From assembly GCA_021741355.1 (NCBI GenBank), contig JAIOXZ010000001.1:224382-288381 (forward strand): 64,000 nucleotides of DNA. Direction: 5' to 3'. The notes below the pieces were generated by a model. That model was given only the letters and a program-made list of their open reading frames with translations, was not told the DNA's origin and ran no database searches. Below are positions 45,091-55,203 of this stretch, piece by piece (the stretch's first letter is position 1; every line of letters begins with the position of its first letter). The translations under genes and the position numbers were made by a program. Source of the stretch: Caulobacter sp. Lineage in GTDB: Bacteria > Pseudomonadota > Alphaproteobacteria > Caulobacterales > Caulobacteraceae.

Positions 45091-46107
45091 CTAGATCTGG
45101 TCTTCGAACTTCTTGGCCAGGTCTTCGATGTTTTCCGGCGGCCAGTTGGGCACGTCCATGCCGAGATGCAGGTTCATGCCCGCGAGCACTTCCTTGATCT
45201 CGTTCAGCGACTTGCGGCCGAAGTTCGGGGTGCGGAGCATCTCCGCTTCGGTCTTCTGGATCAGGTCGCCGATGTAGACGATGTTGTCGTTCTTCAGGCA
45301 GTTGGCCGAACGGACCGACAGCTCCAGCTCGTCGACCTTCTTCAGCAGCGCCGGGTTGAACGGCAGCTCCGGCTTCGCTTCGCCGTCGGTCTTGGCCTTG
45401 GGCTCTTCGAAGGTGATGAAGATCTGCAGCTGGTCCTGCAGGATGCGGGCGGCATAGGCCACCGCGTCCACCGGACCGACGGCGCCGTTGGTTTCGACTT
45501 CCAGCACCAGCTTGTCATAGTCGAGCGACTGGCCCTGACGGGTCGGCTCGACGCGATAGGCGACGCGCTTGACCGGCGAGTACAGGGCGTCGACCGCGAT
45601 CAGGCCGATCGGGGCGTCTTCCGGACGGTTCTGCTCCGACGGGACGTAGCCCTTGCCGTTGTTGACCGTGAACTCCATGCGCACGTTGGCGCCGTCGTCC
45701 AGGGTGCAGAGCACGTGGTCGGGGTTGAGGATCTCGATGTCCGCGGGGACTTCGATCTGGCCGGCCGTCACGACGCCCGGGCCGGTGGCCCGCAGGGTCA
45801 TGCGCTTGGGGCCTTCGGAGTGCATCCGCAGGGCCAGTTGCTTGATGTTGAGGACGATGTCGACGACGTCCTCACGCACGCCTTCCAGCGAGGAGAACTC
45901 GTGAACCACGCCGTCGATCTGGACGGCGGTCACGGCCGCGCCTTGCAGGGAGGAGAGCAGAACGCGACGCAGCGCGTTGCCGAGCGTCACACCGAAACCG
46001 CGCTCGAGAGGTTCAGCGACGATGCGCGCCTTGCGGCTCGCGTCGGCGCCGGTCTCGATCATCGGCTTTTCGGGGCGAATGAGCTCGTTCCAGTTTCTTT
46101 CGATCAC
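45091..46107 (-). CDS. rpoA: DNA-directed RNA polymerase subunit alpha
   Basis: 338 residues from GTG 46107, giving the family start [15 protein letters not shown]; the frame's earlier ATG adds unrelated residues. The N-terminal dimerisation domain has [21 protein letters not shown]. The C-terminal domain has [22 protein letters not shown] and [17 protein letters not shown] for UP-element and activator contact. It lies between rpsK and rplQ as expected. Confidence 0.97.
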   Translation of the reverse strand: MIERNWNELIRPEKPMIETGADASRKARIVAEPLERGFGVTLGNALRRVLLSSLQGAAVTAVQIDGVVHEFSSLEGVREDVVDIVLNIKQLALRMHSEGPKRMTLRATGPGVVTAGQIEVPADIEILNPDHVLCTLDDGANVRMEFTVNNGKGYVPSEQNRPEDAPIGLIAVDALYSPVKRVAYRVEPTRQGQSLDYDKLVLEVETNGAVGPVDAVAYAARILQDQLQIFITFEEPKAKTDGEAKPELPFNPALLKKVDELELSVRSANCLKNDNIVYIGDLIQKTEAEMLRTPNFGRKSLNEIKEVLAGMNLHLGMDVPNWPPENIEDLAKKFEDQI

Positions 46108-46183
46108 GGGCGGATGTCCTTGGAACGCGTATTCGCCGGCCGCGATACGCACGGCCGGCGACGGGAGGGGCAGCTAGTTGAAC

Positions 46184-46573
46184 TCAGACTCGCCGGCGCT
46201 TGGGCGGCCGGCAGCCGTTATGCGGAATCGGGGTCACGTCACGGATGGTCGTGATCGTCATGCCGGCGGCCTGCAGCGCGCGCAGGGCCGACTCACGGCC
46301 TGAACCCGGGCCGGAGACGTTCACTTCCAGGATCTTCACACCATGCTCGGCGGCCTTCTTGCCGGCGTCTTCGGCGGCCATCTGGGCAGCGTAAGGGGTC
46401 GACTTGCGCGAGCCCTTGAAGCCCATCGCGCCGGCGCTGGACCACGAGATCGTGTTGCCCTGCGCGTCGGTGATGGTGATCATGGTGTTGTTGAACGAGG
46501 CGTTCACGTGCGCCACGCCCGAGGTGATGTTCTTGCGTTCGCGCTTCTTTACGCGAGCCGGTTCCTTGGCCAT
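46184..46573 (-). CDS. rpsK: 30S ribosomal protein S11
   Basis: 129 residues. [21 protein letters not shown] and the C-terminal [18 protein letters not shown] are the S11 hallmarks. It contributes to the platform of the 30S subunit near the E site. It follows rpsM with a 12-base gap. Confidence 0.98.
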   Translation of the reverse strand: MAKEPARVKKRERKNITSGVAHVNASFNNTMITITDAQGNTISWSSAGAMGFKGSRKSTPYAAQMAAEDAGKKAAEHGVKILEVNVSGPGSGRESALRALQAAGMTITTIRDVTPIPHNGCRPPKRRRV

Positions 46574-46585
46574 CGAGGCTCTCTC

Positions 46586-46954
46586 TTACTTCTTCTTGCC
46601 GGCGATCGGCTTGGCCGGACCCTTGCGGGTGCGGGCGTTCGTATGGGTGCGCTGACCGCGGACCGGGAGGCCCTTGCGGTGACGCAGGCCGCGGTAGCAG
46701 GCCAGGTCCATCAGACGCTTGATGTTGGTCGACGTCTCGCGGCGCAGGTCGCCCTCGACGGTGAAGTCCTTGTCGATCGCTTCGCGGATCTGGAGGACTT
46801 CGGCGTCGGTCAGCTGGTTGACGCGACGCGCGTCATCGATACCGACCCGGGCGACGATGTCCTTCGCCGAGCGCTGGCCGATGCCATGAATGTACTGAAG
46901 CGCGATCACTACGCGCTTGTTCGTCGGAATATTGACGCCTGCGATACGGGCCAC
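46586..46954 (-). CDS. rpsM: 30S ribosomal protein S13
   Basis: 122 residues. [20 protein letters not shown] and [20 protein letters not shown] are diagnostic. It contacts the P-site tRNA and bridges to the 50S head. It is the first gene after a 184-base gap from adk, which holds a promoter, so the alpha part of the operon can be transcribed separately. Confidence 0.98.
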   Translation of the reverse strand: MARIAGVNIPTNKRVVIALQYIHGIGQRSAKDIVARVGIDDARRVNQLTDAEVLQIREAIDKDFTVEGDLRRETSTNIKRLMDLACYRGLRHRKGLPVRGQRTHTNARTRKGPAKPIAGKKK

Positions 46955-47066
46955 GCCTAATCTCTCTTTTATCGCGCCCTGTAGGACGCACGCGCAAAAT
47001 GAAACGCGACAATCACACCGGCTCTAAGCTTGCACTTCGAGCCGACGCGGGAGTCGCGCCTTTCGC

Positions 47067-47105
47067 GGAAGCGCACCGTTATAGGGATCGTTGCGCTTCC
47101 GTCAA
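47067..47105 (-). promoter_or_regulatory. internal promoter for rpsM-rpsK-rpoA-rplQ with flanking dyad
   Basis: On the minus strand TTGACG (47105-47100), a 16-base spacer and TATAAC (47083-47078) form a strong sigma-70 promoter. GGAAGCGCA (47067-47075) and TGCGCTTCC (47092-47100) form a perfect dyad enclosing the -10, which may be an operator or form a hairpin near the transcript start. Confidence 0.7.
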
Positions 47106-47106
47106 T

Positions 47107-47138
47107 GCCGGATAGGGTTGATTTTCAACCTATCCGGC
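47107..47138 (-). terminator. hairpin just after adk
   Basis: GCCGGATAGG pairs with CCTATCCGGC, with a further four pairs inside, immediately after the adk stop. No T-run follows on the minus strand, so it probably attenuates rather than ends transcription. The next promoter begins two bases beyond. Confidence 0.6.
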
Positions 47139-47711
47139 TCAGTCCGTGATCGTCTCCAGCGCGGACCGGATCGCGGCGGAAACCGCCTCCATCGAGCCCA
47201 TGCCGTCAACGGCCGTCAGTTTTCCCTGCCCTTCGTAGTAGGGCAGCAGCGGGGCCGTCTGGGCATTGTAGGCGCCCAGGCGGGTCTTGAAGGTCTCCGG
47301 ATTGTCGTCCGGTCGCCCCTGTTGTTCGAATCGGCCGGTAACCCGTTCCAGAAGGACCGGCTCATCGACCAGAAGTCGCAGCACGACGTCGATCTTCGTC
47401 CCGCGCCCCGCGAGCATCGAATCGAGCGCCTCGGCCTGGGCCACGGTCCGCGGGAAACCATCAAAGATGGCCCCGCCCGCGGCTTCCGCCTCCGGCAGAC
47501 GTTCCTCGATCAGCGCGATGACGATCTCGTCCGAGACCAGATCACCTCGCGCCAGGACGCCCTTCACCCGTTCGCCGAGCTCCGAGCCCGACGCGATCGC
47601 CGCCCGCAGCATGTCGCCGGTCGAAAGCTGGACCATGCCCCGCTCATCAACCAGCCGCTTGGCCTGGGTGCCCTTGCCGCACCCCGGCGGACCAAACAGG
47701 ATCAGGTTCAT
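47139..47711 (-). CDS. adk: adenylate kinase (short form)
   Basis: 190 residues from ATG 47711. The P-loop GPPGCGKGT is at 7-15, the NMP-binding STGDMLR follows, then IFDGFPRTVAQAEAL. The LID is short (RFEQQGRPDDNP) and lacks the zinc cysteines, as in other alphaproteobacteria. It makes 2 ADP from ATP and AMP. Placement after secY is typical. Confidence 0.97.
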   Translation of the reverse strand: MNLILFGPPGCGKGTQAKRLVDERGMVQLSTGDMLRAAIASGSELGERVKGVLARGDLVSDEIVIALIEERLPEAEAAGGAIFDGFPRTVAQAEALDSMLAGRGTKIDVVLRLLVDEPVLLERVTGRFEQQGRPDDNPETFKTRLGAYNAQTAPLLPYYEGQGKLTAVDGMGSMEAVSAAIRSALETITD

Positions 47712-47763
47712 CGGTAGTCTCCCCTCGCCCCGGTCTTCCGCCGGTGCGCCGCCCGAAACAACG

Positions 47764-49125
47764 CTACTTCCGGCCACCCCGAAGCTTCGACTTCTTGATC
47801 AGGCCCTCATACTGGTGCGCCAGCAGGTGGGACTGGATCTGGGCGACGGTATCCATCGTCACCGAGACCACGATCAGGATCGAGGTCCCGCCCAGCGCGC
47901 GGGTCGACTCTGGCGCCCCCATGAAGCTGATCAGGAACTCGGGCAGCAGACAGACCGCGGCGATATAGGCCGCGCCGATGACCGTCAGGCGGGTCAGGAC
48001 GTAGTCCAGATACTCCGCCGTCCGCTTGCCAGGCCGGATGCCGGGCAGGAAGCCGCCGTACTTGCGCAGGTTCTCGGCCGTGTCGTCAGGATTGAACACC
48101 ACCGAGGTGTAGAAGAAGCAGAAGAAGATGATCAAGCCGCCGTAGAAGACCATGAACAGCGGCTGGCCGTGCTGGAGCTGGCCGACCGCGCCGGGCAGCC
48201 ACTGCATCCAGGCCGGCAGATTGGCCGCGGCCACAAAGCCCATCACCGTCGCCGGCAACAGCAGCAGGGACGACGCGAAGATCGGCGGGATGACGCCCGA
48301 GGTGTTGATCTTCAGCGGCAGAAAGGAGCTTTCGCCGCCGACCATGCGGCCGCCGCGCTGCTGCTTTGGATACTGGATCAGCAGCCTTCGCTGCGAGCGC
48401 TCCATGAACACAATGGCCAGGATCACGCTCACGGCCAGGAACAGCAGCGCAAACAGCTGCCAGGCCGCTATCGCGCCGACCTGGACCTGCTGCAGCAGCT
48501 GCCAGATGCTGCGCGGCAGCACCGCGACGATGCCGGCGAAGATCAGCAGGCTGATGCCGTTGCCGACGCCGCGGCTGGTGATCTGTTCGCCCAGCCACAT
48601 CAGGAACAGCGTGCCGCCCATCAGGGTGACGACCGTCGAGGCGATGAAGAACATCGGGGCGATGTTCGGATCGACCAGGCCCTCGCTGCGGACAAGGCCG
48701 AAGGCGATGCCCGTCGCCTGGACGAAGGCCAGGACCACGGTCAGATAGCGGGTGTACTGGTTGAGGGTCTTGCGACCCGCCTCCCCGCCTTCCTTGCGCA
48801 GCTTTTCCCAGGGCGGATAAACCGTCCCGAGCAGCTGCACGATGATTGAGGCCGAGATGTACGGCATCACGTTCAGGGCGAAGATGGCCATGCGCTCGAC
48901 GGCGCCGCCCGAGAACATGTTGAACATGCCAAGGACGCCCGCGCTCTGGCCTTCGAAGGCCCGCGCGAACTGGACGGGGTCGATGCCCGGAATCGGAATG
49001 TAGGTCCCGAGGCGATAGACGACCATCGCGATCAGGGTGAAGCCGATGCGCTTGTGCAGCTCCGTCGCCTTCTGGAAGGCGCCGAAGTTGAGGTTTGCGG
49101 CTAGCTGCTCAGCGGCCGAAGCCAT
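47764..49125 (-). CDS. secY: preprotein translocase subunit SecY
   Basis: 453 residues with ten membrane helices. The start ELHKRIGFTLIAMVVYRLGT, the plug region YIPIPGIDP, and GIRPGKRTAEYLDYVL are all typical. It forms the SecYEG channel. It lies 80 bases after rplO, with a hairpin in the gap, and 52 bases before adk. Confidence 0.98.
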   Translation of the reverse strand: MASAAEQLAANLNFGAFQKATELHKRIGFTLIAMVVYRLGTYIPIPGIDPVQFARAFEGQSAGVLGMFNMFSGGAVERMAIFALNVMPYISASIIVQLLGTVYPPWEKLRKEGGEAGRKTLNQYTRYLTVVLAFVQATGIAFGLVRSEGLVDPNIAPMFFIASTVVTLMGGTLFLMWLGEQITSRGVGNGISLLIFAGIVAVLPRSIWQLLQQVQVGAIAAWQLFALLFLAVSVILAIVFMERSQRRLLIQYPKQQRGGRMVGGESSFLPLKINTSGVIPPIFASSLLLLPATVMGFVAAANLPAWMQWLPGAVGQLQHGQPLFMVFYGGLIIFFCFFYTSVVFNPDDTAENLRKYGGFLPGIRPGKRTAEYLDYVLTRLTVIGAAYIAAVCLLPEFLISFMGAPESTRALGGTSILIVVSVTMDTVAQIQSHLLAHQYEGLIKKSKLRGGRK

Positions 49126-49168
49126 GTAGTTCCCCGCGACTCTTTAAAGGAGCGTCACAAATAGGGAC

Positions 49169-49194
49169 GGCGCCGGGTGTTGTCACCGGGCGCC
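49169..49194 (-). promoter_or_regulatory. intercistronic hairpin between rplO and secY
   Basis: GGCGCC ends pair with each other, and an inner GGTG/CACC extends the stem around a short loop. It begins 11 bases after the rplO stop and lacks a T-run. It may reduce read-through so that secY and adk are made at lower levels than ribosomal proteins. Confidence 0.5.
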
Positions 49195-49205
49195 GCCTGT
49201 CTGCG

Positions 49206-49691
49206 TCAGGCTTCGGCTTCAACCTTGGCCGGGCGGGTCAGCGTCAGCTTGCCGCCGACCTTCTCGATCGCCGCCTGGGCGGTGGCCGAGGCGTGGTAGA
49301 CGGTGATCTCGATCTTCGAGGTCAGCTCGCCCTTGCCCAGCAGCTTCACGCCGTCGAGCTTGCGGCGGATCACGCCGGCGGCGATCAGGGCGTCGGCGTC
49401 GATGGCCTTCTTGGCGTCGAGCTTGCCGGCGGCGATCGCCTGCTCGAGACGCCAGAAGTTCACTTCGACCAGCTTCTTGGCGAACGGATTGTTGAAGCCG
49501 CGCTTGGGCATGCGCATGTGCAGCGGCATCTGGCCGCCTTCGAAGCCGCCGAGGGCGACGCCCGAACGGGCCTTCTGGCCCTTCACGCCGCGACCGGCGG
49601 TCTTGCCCTTGCCCGAGCCCGGGCCACGGCCGACGCGCATGCGGTTCTTGGTGGAGCCTTCGCGCGGGGCGAGTTCGTTGAGCTTCGTCAT
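49206..49691 (-). CDS. rplO: 50S ribosomal protein L15
   Basis: 161 residues from ATG 49691. [38 protein letters not shown] and [19 protein letters not shown] are diagnostic. The preceding gap to rpmD is 179 bases instead of a few, because a repeat element has inserted there. Confidence 0.98.
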   Translation of the reverse strand: MTKLNELAPREGSTKNRMRVGRGPGSGKGKTAGRGVKGQKARSGVALGGFEGGQMPLHMRMPKRGFNNPFAKKLVEVNFWRLEQAIAAGKLDAKKAIDADALIAAGVIRRKLDGVKLLGKGELTSKIEITVYHASATAQAAIEKVGGKLTLTRPAKVEAEA

Positions 49692-49754
49692 AATAGAGTG
49701 CCTCTCCTTGGAGATCTGGCGCCCGGACCAGGTCCGGACTCGGCTTGATTTACG

Positions 49755-49863
49755 TCCCTCCCCTTTATGGGGAGGGTGGTCCCGAAGGGACCGGGTGGGG
49801 AGGTTGAACACTCCCCCACCCTGGCCGGCAAGCCGGCCTTCCCTCCCCACAAGGGGGAGGGAG
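49755..49863. repeat. CCCTCCCC palindromic element inside the ribosomal operon
   Basis: Hairpin CCCTCCCCTTTATGGGGAGG, inner GGTCCCGAAGGGACC and GCCGGCAAGCCGGC, and a closing CCCTCCCCACAAGGGGGAGG lie between rpmD and rplO. The layout matches the elements at 22.9 and 35.4 kb. Confidence 0.88.
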
Positions 49864-49870
49864 AAGCAGT

Positions 49871-50056
49871 TTAGTCGACCACTTCCACCATGTGGGCGAC
49901 CTTGGCGATCATCCCGCGGATCGACGGGGTGTCTTCCAGGACGCGGGTGCGGCCGATCTTGTTCAGGCCCAGACCCGAGAGGGTCGCGCGCTGGTCACCC
50001 TTGCGACGCAGCGGGCTGGCCGTCTGGCGGACGGTGACGGTTTTCTTCTCAGCCAT
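49871..50056 (-). CDS. rpmD: 50S ribosomal protein L30
   Basis: 61 residues. [20 protein letters not shown] and [20 protein letters not shown] are typical of L30. It is two bases from rpsE on the upstream side; the repeat element begins eight bases after its stop. Confidence 0.96.
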   Translation of the reverse strand: MAEKKTVTVRQTASPLRRKGDQRATLSGLGLNKIGRTRVLEDTPSIRGMIAKVAHMVEVVD

Positions 50057-50058
50057 GT

Positions 50059-50667
50059 CTAGCCCTCGATCGAGTCAGGCGCCGAAGCGCCGTCGGCCCG
50101 ACGACCCAGAACGTCGCTGACCTTCTTGCCGCGCTTGGCGGCGATCTGGCGGGGCGAGGACTGGGCCTTGAGCGCCTCAAACGTGGCGCGGACCATGTTG
50201 TAGGGGTTCGACGAGCCGGTCGACTTGCCCACGACGTCCTGGACGCCGAGGGTTTCGAGCACGGCGCGCATCGGACCGCCGGCGATGACGCCGGTGCCCG
50301 GAGGCGCCGCGCGGACCATCACCTTGCCGGCGCCCCAACGGCCGTTGCCGTCGTGGTGCAGCGTGCGGGATTCGCGCAGAGGCACGCGGATCATCGTCTT
50401 CTTGGCCTCTTCCGTCGCCTTGCGGATGGCTTCAGGCACTTCACGCGCCTTGCCATGACCGTAGCCGACGCGGCCCTTCTGGTCGCCCACCACCATCAGG
50501 GCGGCGAAGCTGAAGCGACGGCCACCCTTAACGGTCGCGGCGACGCGGTTGATGTGCACCAGCTTCTCGACGATGTCGCTGTCAGCGCGATCGTCGGTCG
50601 GGGCGTTGCGGTCCCGGCGGTTCCGGCCTTCGCCGCCACCACCACCACTGCGGGGTTCACGAGCCAT
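50059..50667 (-). CDS. rpsE: 30S ribosomal protein S5
   Basis: 202 residues. The core [35 protein letters not shown] and [19 protein letters not shown] is standard S5. The N-terminus carries an extra Gly/Arg-rich stretch ([15 protein letters not shown]), common in this bacterial group. Confidence 0.97.
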   Translation of the reverse strand: MAREPRSGGGGGEGRNRRDRNAPTDDRADSDIVEKLVHINRVAATVKGGRRFSFAALMVVGDQKGRVGYGHGKAREVPEAIRKATEEAKKTMIRVPLRESRTLHHDGNGRWGAGKVMVRAAPPGTGVIAGGPMRAVLETLGVQDVVGKSTGSSNPYNMVRATFEALKAQSSPRQIAAKRGKKVSDVLGRRADGASAPDSIEG

Positions 50668-50679
50668 CTGCTGGTTCCC

Positions 50680-51036
50680 TTAGAAGTTCAGGCCGGCTTC
50701 ACGCGCGGCATCCGCCAGCGCCTTGATCCGACCGTGAAAAATGAAGCCGCCGCGATCGAACACGACGTCCTTGACGCCCTTTTCGATCGCCCGTTCGGCG
50801 ACGAGCTTGCCCACCAGGGCGGCGGCGTTCTTGTCGCCACCCGAGACCGCCTTGTCGCCTTCCAGCGACGAAGCAGAAGCCAGGGTCACGCCGCGTTCGT
50901 CGTCGATGATCTGGGCATAGATGTTCTTGCTCGAACGGAAGACCGACAGACGCGGACGGCCGTTCGACAGCGCCTTGAGGCGCGTGCGCGTACGCTGGGC
51001 GCGGCGCACATGGGATTCGCGAGGAGAGAGCGCCAT
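50680..51036 (-). CDS. rplR: 50S ribosomal protein L18
   Basis: 118 residues. [20 protein letters not shown] and [20 protein letters not shown] are diagnostic; it binds 5S rRNA. It is two bases after rplF and 12 before rpsE. Confidence 0.97.
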   Translation of the reverse strand: MALSPRESHVRRAQRTRTRLKALSNGRPRLSVFRSSKNIYAQIIDDERGVTLASASSLEGDKAVSGGDKNAAALVGKLVAERAIEKGVKDVVFDRGGFIFHGRIKALADAAREAGLNF

Positions 51037-51038
51037 GA

Positions 51039-51572
51039 CTACTTCTTCTTGCCTTCCTTGCGACGGACCTTTTCGCCCGCATACCGCACGCCCTTGCCCT
51101 TGTAGGGCTCGGGGGGACGGATGCGGCGGATCTTGGCCGCGGTTTCACCCACCAGCTGCTTGTCGATGCCGGCGATCTTGACTTCGGTCTGCTTGGGCAC
51201 CGCGAAGGTGATGCCCGATGGCGCGATGATGTCGACGTCGTGGCTGAAGCCCAGCGCCAGCGAAAGGTCGGAACCCTTCAGCGCGGCGCGGTAGCCGACG
51301 CCGACCAGTTCGAGCGTCTGCTCGAAACCCGTCGTGACGCCCTGGACCATGTTGGCGACCAGCGTGCGGGACAGACCCCACATCGAACGGGCGCGCTGGC
51401 TGTCGCTGGTCGGGGTGAGCGAAAGCTCGCCGTCTTCCAGCTTGACCACGATCTCTTCGACGATGGTCCAGGCGAGTTGACCCTTGGGCCCCTTCACGGT
51501 GACCGTCTGGCCATCGAGCGTGACGGTGACCCCAGCGGGGACCGGCACGGTCTTCTTTCCAATGCGGCTCAT
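51039..51572 (-). CDS. rplF: 50S ribosomal protein L6
   Basis: 177 residues from ATG 51572 ([15 protein letters not shown]). [27 protein letters not shown] beta strands, and [19 protein letters not shown] at the C-terminus, define L6, which sits near the factor-binding site. It starts one base after the rpsH stop. Confidence 0.97.
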   Translation of the reverse strand: MSRIGKKTVPVPAGVTVTLDGQTVTVKGPKGQLAWTIVEEIVVKLEDGELSLTPTSDSQRARSMWGLSRTLVANMVQGVTTGFEQTLELVGVGYRAALKGSDLSLALGFSHDVDIIAPSGITFAVPKQTEVKIAGIDKQLVGETAAKIRRIRPPEPYKGKGVRYAGEKVRRKEGKKK

Positions 51573-51573
51573 A

Positions 51574-51969
51574 TCAGTAGACCCTGCAGAGCACTTCGCC
51601 GCCGACATTGGCGTCGCGGGCGGCGGTGTCGGACATGACGCCCTTGGGCGTCGACAGGATCGAGATGCCCAGGCCGTTCTTGATCGGCTTGAGATCCTTG
51701 ATCGACGAGTAGACCCGGCGGCCAGGCTTGGACACGCGGGAAATCTCGACGATCACGGGCTCGTTGTCGAAGTACTTGAGCTCGATCTCGAATTCGGGGA
51801 ACGCGCCGGGCTTCTCGACCAGCGAGTAGCCGCGGATGTAGCCCTCACCGGCCAGCACGTCGAGGACGCGCGCGCGCATCTTCGAGGCCGGGGTGGAGAC
51901 TTTCGCCCGCTTGCGCATGGCGGCGTTCTTGATGCGGGCGATCATATCGCCAATGGGGTCGTTGACCAT
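51574..51969 (-). CDS. rpsH: 30S ribosomal protein S8
   Basis: 131 residues. [20 protein letters not shown] and [20 protein letters not shown] are standard. In enterobacteria S8 represses the spc operon by binding its mRNA near rplE; no equivalent site was identified here. Confidence 0.97.
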   Translation of the reverse strand: MVNDPIGDMIARIKNAAMRKRAKVSTPASKMRARVLDVLAGEGYIRGYSLVEKPGAFPEFEIELKYFDNEPVIVEISRVSKPGRRVYSSIKDLKPIKNGLGISILSTPKGVMSDTAARDANVGGEVLCRVY

Positions 51970-51984
51970 GTGACAGACCCTCCC

Positions 51985-52290
51985 TTACCAGCTCGACTTG
52001 ACGAGACCGGGGATCAGACCGGCGGAGCCAAGCTCACGCAGGGCAATCCGGCTCATCCTCAGCTTGCGATAGTAGGCGCGCGGACGACCCGTCACCTCGC
52101 ACCGGTTACGGATGCGGTTGGGGGCGGAATTCCGCGGCAGCTTCGCCAGCTTGAGTCGGGCATCGAAGCGTTCTTCGAGCGGCAGGGTCTCGTCGTTGGC
52201 GGTAGCCTTCAGCGCAGCGCGCCTGGCGGCGTACTGCTTGACGAGCTTCTTGACCATCTCGTTACGGTTGACGGCGCTTTTCTTGGCCAT
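51985..52290 (-). CDS. rpsN: 30S ribosomal protein S14 (long, zinc-free form)
   Basis: 101 residues. It has the long-form insertion and lacks the CxxC zinc motifs of the short form; [20 protein letters not shown] and [20 protein letters not shown] are diagnostic. It lies between rplE and rpsH. Confidence 0.97.
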   Translation of the reverse strand: MAKKSAVNRNEMVKKLVKQYAARRAALKATANDETLPLEERFDARLKLAKLPRNSAPNRIRNRCEVTGRPRAYYRKLRMSRIALRELGSAGLIPGLVKSSW

Positions 52291-52311
52291 GAGTTCTTTC
52301 CTTCCCGTCCG

Positions 52312-52869
52312 TTACGCGGTGAACGGGAACTGGAATTCCTTGAGAAGCGCACGCGCTTCGTCGTCGGTCTTCGCAGTGGTGCAGACGATGATGTCCATGC
52401 CCCAGATCTGGTCGATCTGGTCGTAATTGATCTCCGGGAACACCAGGTGCTCTTTCAGGCCCATGGCGAAGTTGCCACGTCCGTCGAAGCTCTTGGCGTT
52501 GAGGCCCCGGAAGTCCTTCACCCGCGGAAGGGCGATGGTGATCAGGCGATCGAGGAATTCGTACATGCGGTCGGCGCGCAGGGTGACCTTGGCGCCGATG
52601 GTCATGCCTTCCCGGATCTTGAACTGGGCGACGGACAGACGGGCCTTGGTTCCAACGGGCTTCTGGCCGGCGATCGCCGCCAGATCCTTCATCGCCGTCG
52701 CGGCCTTCTTGGAGTCCGCCACAGCTTCGCCGATGCCCATGTTCAGGACGATCTTGTCCAGCTTGGGGACCTGCATCTCGTTGGAATAGCCGAACTGTTC
52801 CTTCATCGTGGCACGGATGCGCTCACGATAAATGGTTTTCATCCGGGGTTCGTAAGCTTGATCAGCCAT
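52312..52869 (-). CDS. rplE: 50S ribosomal protein L5
   Basis: 185 residues from ATG 52869. [40 protein letters not shown] and [13 protein letters not shown] are diagnostic of L5, which binds 5S rRNA and P-site tRNA. It overlaps the rplX 3' end by eight bases. Confidence 0.97.
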   Translation of the reverse strand: MADQAYEPRMKTIYRERIRATMKEQFGYSNEMQVPKLDKIVLNMGIGEAVADSKKAATAMKDLAAIAGQKPVGTKARLSVAQFKIREGMTIGAKVTLRADRMYEFLDRLITIALPRVKDFRGLNAKSFDGRGNFAMGLKEHLVFPEINYDQIDQIWGMDIIVCTTAKTDDEARALLKEFQFPFTA

Positions 52870-53176
52870 TGATCGCCTCGCCCGTGGTCTTGGCAAAACG
52901 CACCTTCTTGTCGCCGTCCATGCGGAAGCCGACGCGGGTGGGTTTGCCGTTGGAATCGACGATGGCGACGTTCGAGACGTGCACCGGCGCTTCCTTGTGT
53001 TTGATGCCGCCCTGCGGGTCCGCCTGGGTCGGCTTGGTGTGGCGCTGGACCATGTTGAGCCCGCCGACAACGACGCGTTCTTCCTTCGGGAAGACGCGCA
53101 CGACGTTGCCGGACTTGCCCTTGTCCTTGCCGGTGAGGAGGACGACTTTATCGCCCTTCTTGATCTTGGCCGCCAT
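52862..53176 (-). CDS. rplX: 50S ribosomal protein L24
   Basis: 104 residues with the KOW motif [20 protein letters not shown] and [18 protein letters not shown]. An early 50S assembly protein. Its start overlaps the rplN stop by one base. Confidence 0.97.
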   Translation of the reverse strand: MAAKIKKGDKVVLLTGKDKGKSGNVVRVFPKEERVVVGGLNMVQRHTKPTQADPQGGIKHKEAPVHVSNVAIVDSNGKPTRVGFRMDGDKKVRFAKTTGEAING

Positions 53177-53544
53177 TACAGCACCTCCGGCGCGAGGGAG
53201 ATGATCTTCATGTGGTTCTTGGCGCGCAGTTCACGGGGAACCGGGCCGAAGATCCGCGTGCCGATCGGCTCCGCCTGCTTGTTGACGATCACCGCCGCGT
53301 TCTTGTCGAACCGGATGACCGAGCCGTCCTTGCGCTTGATGGCCGAGGACGTGCGAACGACGATGGCTTGCAGCACATCGCCCTTCTTCACGCGGCCGCG
53401 CGGAATGGCTTCCTTGACGGAGACAACGATCTTGTCCCCGACGTGTGCGTAGCGGCGCTTGGCGCCGCCAAGCACCTTGATGCACATGACCCGGCGTGCG
53501 CCCGAATTATCGGCGACTTCCAGGTTAGTTTGCATCTGGATCAT
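53176..53544 (-). CDS. rplN: 50S ribosomal protein L14
   Basis: 122 residues. [20 protein letters not shown] is the invariant start, and [20 protein letters not shown] the end. It bridges to the 30S subunit. It lies 20 bases after rpsQ. Confidence 0.98.
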   Translation of the reverse strand: MIQMQTNLEVADNSGARRVMCIKVLGGAKRRYAHVGDKIVVSVKEAIPRGRVKKGDVLQAIVVRTSSAIKRKDGSVIRFDKNAAVIVNKQAEPIGTRIFGPVPRELRAKNHMKIISLAPEVL

Positions 53545-53564
53545 GGCTTAATACCTTCCAGAAA

Positions 53565-53804
53565 CTAGCTGACGGCCTTGGGAAGGACTTCCCAGGTCTT
53601 CAGTTTGGACTTCGGCGCACATTCGACGATCTTGACGATCTCGCCAGCCTTGTGGGCGTTGGCTTCGTCATGCGCGTGATACTTCTTCGACCGGCGGACG
53701 GTCTTCTTCAGAAGGGGGTGCAGGAAGGTCCGTTCGACCTTCACGACCACCGTCTTGTCGCCCTTGTCGGAGACGACCACGCCTTCAAGAATACGTTTGG
53801 GCAT
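53565..53804 (-). CDS. rpsQ: 30S ribosomal protein S17
   Basis: 79 residues of OB fold: [40 protein letters not shown], and [15 protein letters not shown]. It is ten bases downstream of rpmC. Confidence 0.97.
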   Translation of the reverse strand: MPKRILEGVVVSDKGDKTVVVKVERTFLHPLLKKTVRRSKKYHAHDEANAHKAGEIVKIVECAPKSKLKTWEVLPKAVS

Positions 53805-53814
53805 ATCGGTCTCC

Positions 53815-54006
53815 TTACGCCGCTTTCTTGGCGCGCAGCACGGTCTTGATCCGCGCGATGTCCTTGCGGATCTCGTTCACGCGGTGGGTCTTTTCCACCT
53901 GGCCGGTCGCCGCCTGGAAGCGCAGGTTGAACTGCTCTTTCTTCAGGTTCAGCAGCGCTTCGGCCAGCTGGTCGGGCGTAAAGCCCCGAACTTCATCGAT
54001 CTTCAT
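53815..54006 (-). CDS. rpmC: 50S ribosomal protein L29
   Basis: 63 residues, all helical: [20 protein letters not shown], then [20 protein letters not shown]. It lies at the exit tunnel rim. It is separated from rplP by one base. Confidence 0.96.
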   Translation of the reverse strand: MKIDEVRGFTPDQLAEALLNLKKEQFNLRFQAATGQVEKTHRVNEIRKDIARIKTVLRAKKAA

Positions 54007-54007
54007 C

Positions 54008-54439
54008 TCAGTGCTCCGCGGCCTGGCCGGAGTCGATCCGGGCGACGATGCGCGTCTTGATCGGCAGCTTGGCGGCGCCCAGCTTCAGGGCGTCACGCGC
54101 GATATCGTCGGCGACGCCGTCGATCTCGAACATGATGCGGCCGGGGTGAACGCGAGCAGCCCAGTAATCGACGGCGCCCTTGCCCTTGCCCATCCGGACT
54201 TCGGCGGGTTTGTCGGAAACCGGCAGGTCCGGGAAGATCCGGATCCAGACGCGGCCCTGACGCTTCATGTGGCGGGTGATCGCGCGGCGGGCCGCTTCGA
54301 TCTGACGCGCCGTGATGCGCTCGGGCTCAACGGCCTTGAGGCCATAGGAGCCGAAGTTCAGCAGGGCGCCGCCCTTGGCGGTTCCGTGGATCCGGCCCTT
54401 GAAGGCCTTCCGGTACTTGGTTTTCTTCGGTGACAGCAT
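54008..54439 (-). CDS. rplP: 50S ribosomal protein L16
   Basis: 143 residues. [40 protein letters not shown] and [20 protein letters not shown] are diagnostic. It organises the A-site region of the 50S. Confidence 0.98.
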   Translation of the reverse strand: MLSPKKTKYRKAFKGRIHGTAKGGALLNFGSYGLKAVEPERITARQIEAARRAITRHMKRQGRVWIRIFPDLPVSDKPAEVRMGKGKGAVDYWAARVHPGRIMFEIDGVADDIARDALKLGAAKLPIKTRIVARIDSGQAAEH

Positions 54440-54444
54440 GACAG

Positions 54445-55203
54445 TTACGCCTCAGCTCCACGACCACGGTCGCGGCGCGGGCCGCGGGGTCCGCGATCGT
54501 CACGGTCACGTCCACCACCTTCGCCGGCGGGGCCGGATTCAGTGGCCAGGCGCTTGTCCAGCGCCATGGGATCGTGGTCCAGCACTTCGCCTTTGAAGAT
54601 CCAGGTCTTCACGCCGATGATGCCGTAGGTGGTCTTGGCTTCCGCGAAGCCGTAGTCGATGTCCGCACGCAGGGTGTGCAGCGGCACGCGACCTTCGCGG
54701 TACCATTCCATCCGCGCGATTTCGGCACCGCCCAGACGACCCGAAACGTTGATCCGAACGCCCTTGGCGCCCAGACGCATGGTCGACTGCATGGTGCGCT
54801 TCATGGCGCGACGGAAGGCGACGCGGCGCTCGAGCTGCTGGGCGATGTTCTCGGCCACCAGCTGGGCGTCGGTCTCGGGCTTGCGGATCTCGACGATGTT
54901 CAGGTGAACCTCGACGCCGACCATGGACGCGATGTCCTTGCGCAGCTTGTCGATGTCCGCGCCCTTCTTGCCGATGATCACGCCAGGGCGCGCGGCATAG
55001 ATGGTGACGCGGCACTTCTTGTGCGGACGCTCGATGATGATCCGCGAAATGCCGGCCTGGTACAGGCGCTTCTTCAGTTCACGGCGGACCTTGATGTCCT
55101 CGTGAAGAAGGCGACCGTACTCCTTGCCGTCGGCGAACCAACGGCTGTCCCAGGTGCGGTTGATGCCGAGCCGAAGCCCGACCGGATTGACTTTCTGACC
55201 CAT
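54445..55203 (-). CDS. rpsC: 30S ribosomal protein S3
   Basis: 252 residues. [20 protein letters not shown] starts it, and the KH domain has [20 protein letters not shown]. The C-terminal tail is a Gly/Arg/Asp-rich extension ([20 protein letters not shown]) common in alphaproteobacteria. The start overlaps the rplV stop by one base. Confidence 0.98.
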   Translation of the reverse strand: MGQKVNPVGLRLGINRTWDSRWFADGKEYGRLLHEDIKVRRELKKRLYQAGISRIIIERPHKKCRVTIYAARPGVIIGKKGADIDKLRKDIASMVGVEVHLNIVEIRKPETDAQLVAENIAQQLERRVAFRRAMKRTMQSTMRLGAKGVRINVSGRLGGAEIARMEWYREGRVPLHTLRADIDYGFAEAKTTYGIIGVKTWIFKGEVLDHDPMALDKRLATESGPAGEGGGRDRDDRGPRGPRRDRGRGAEA

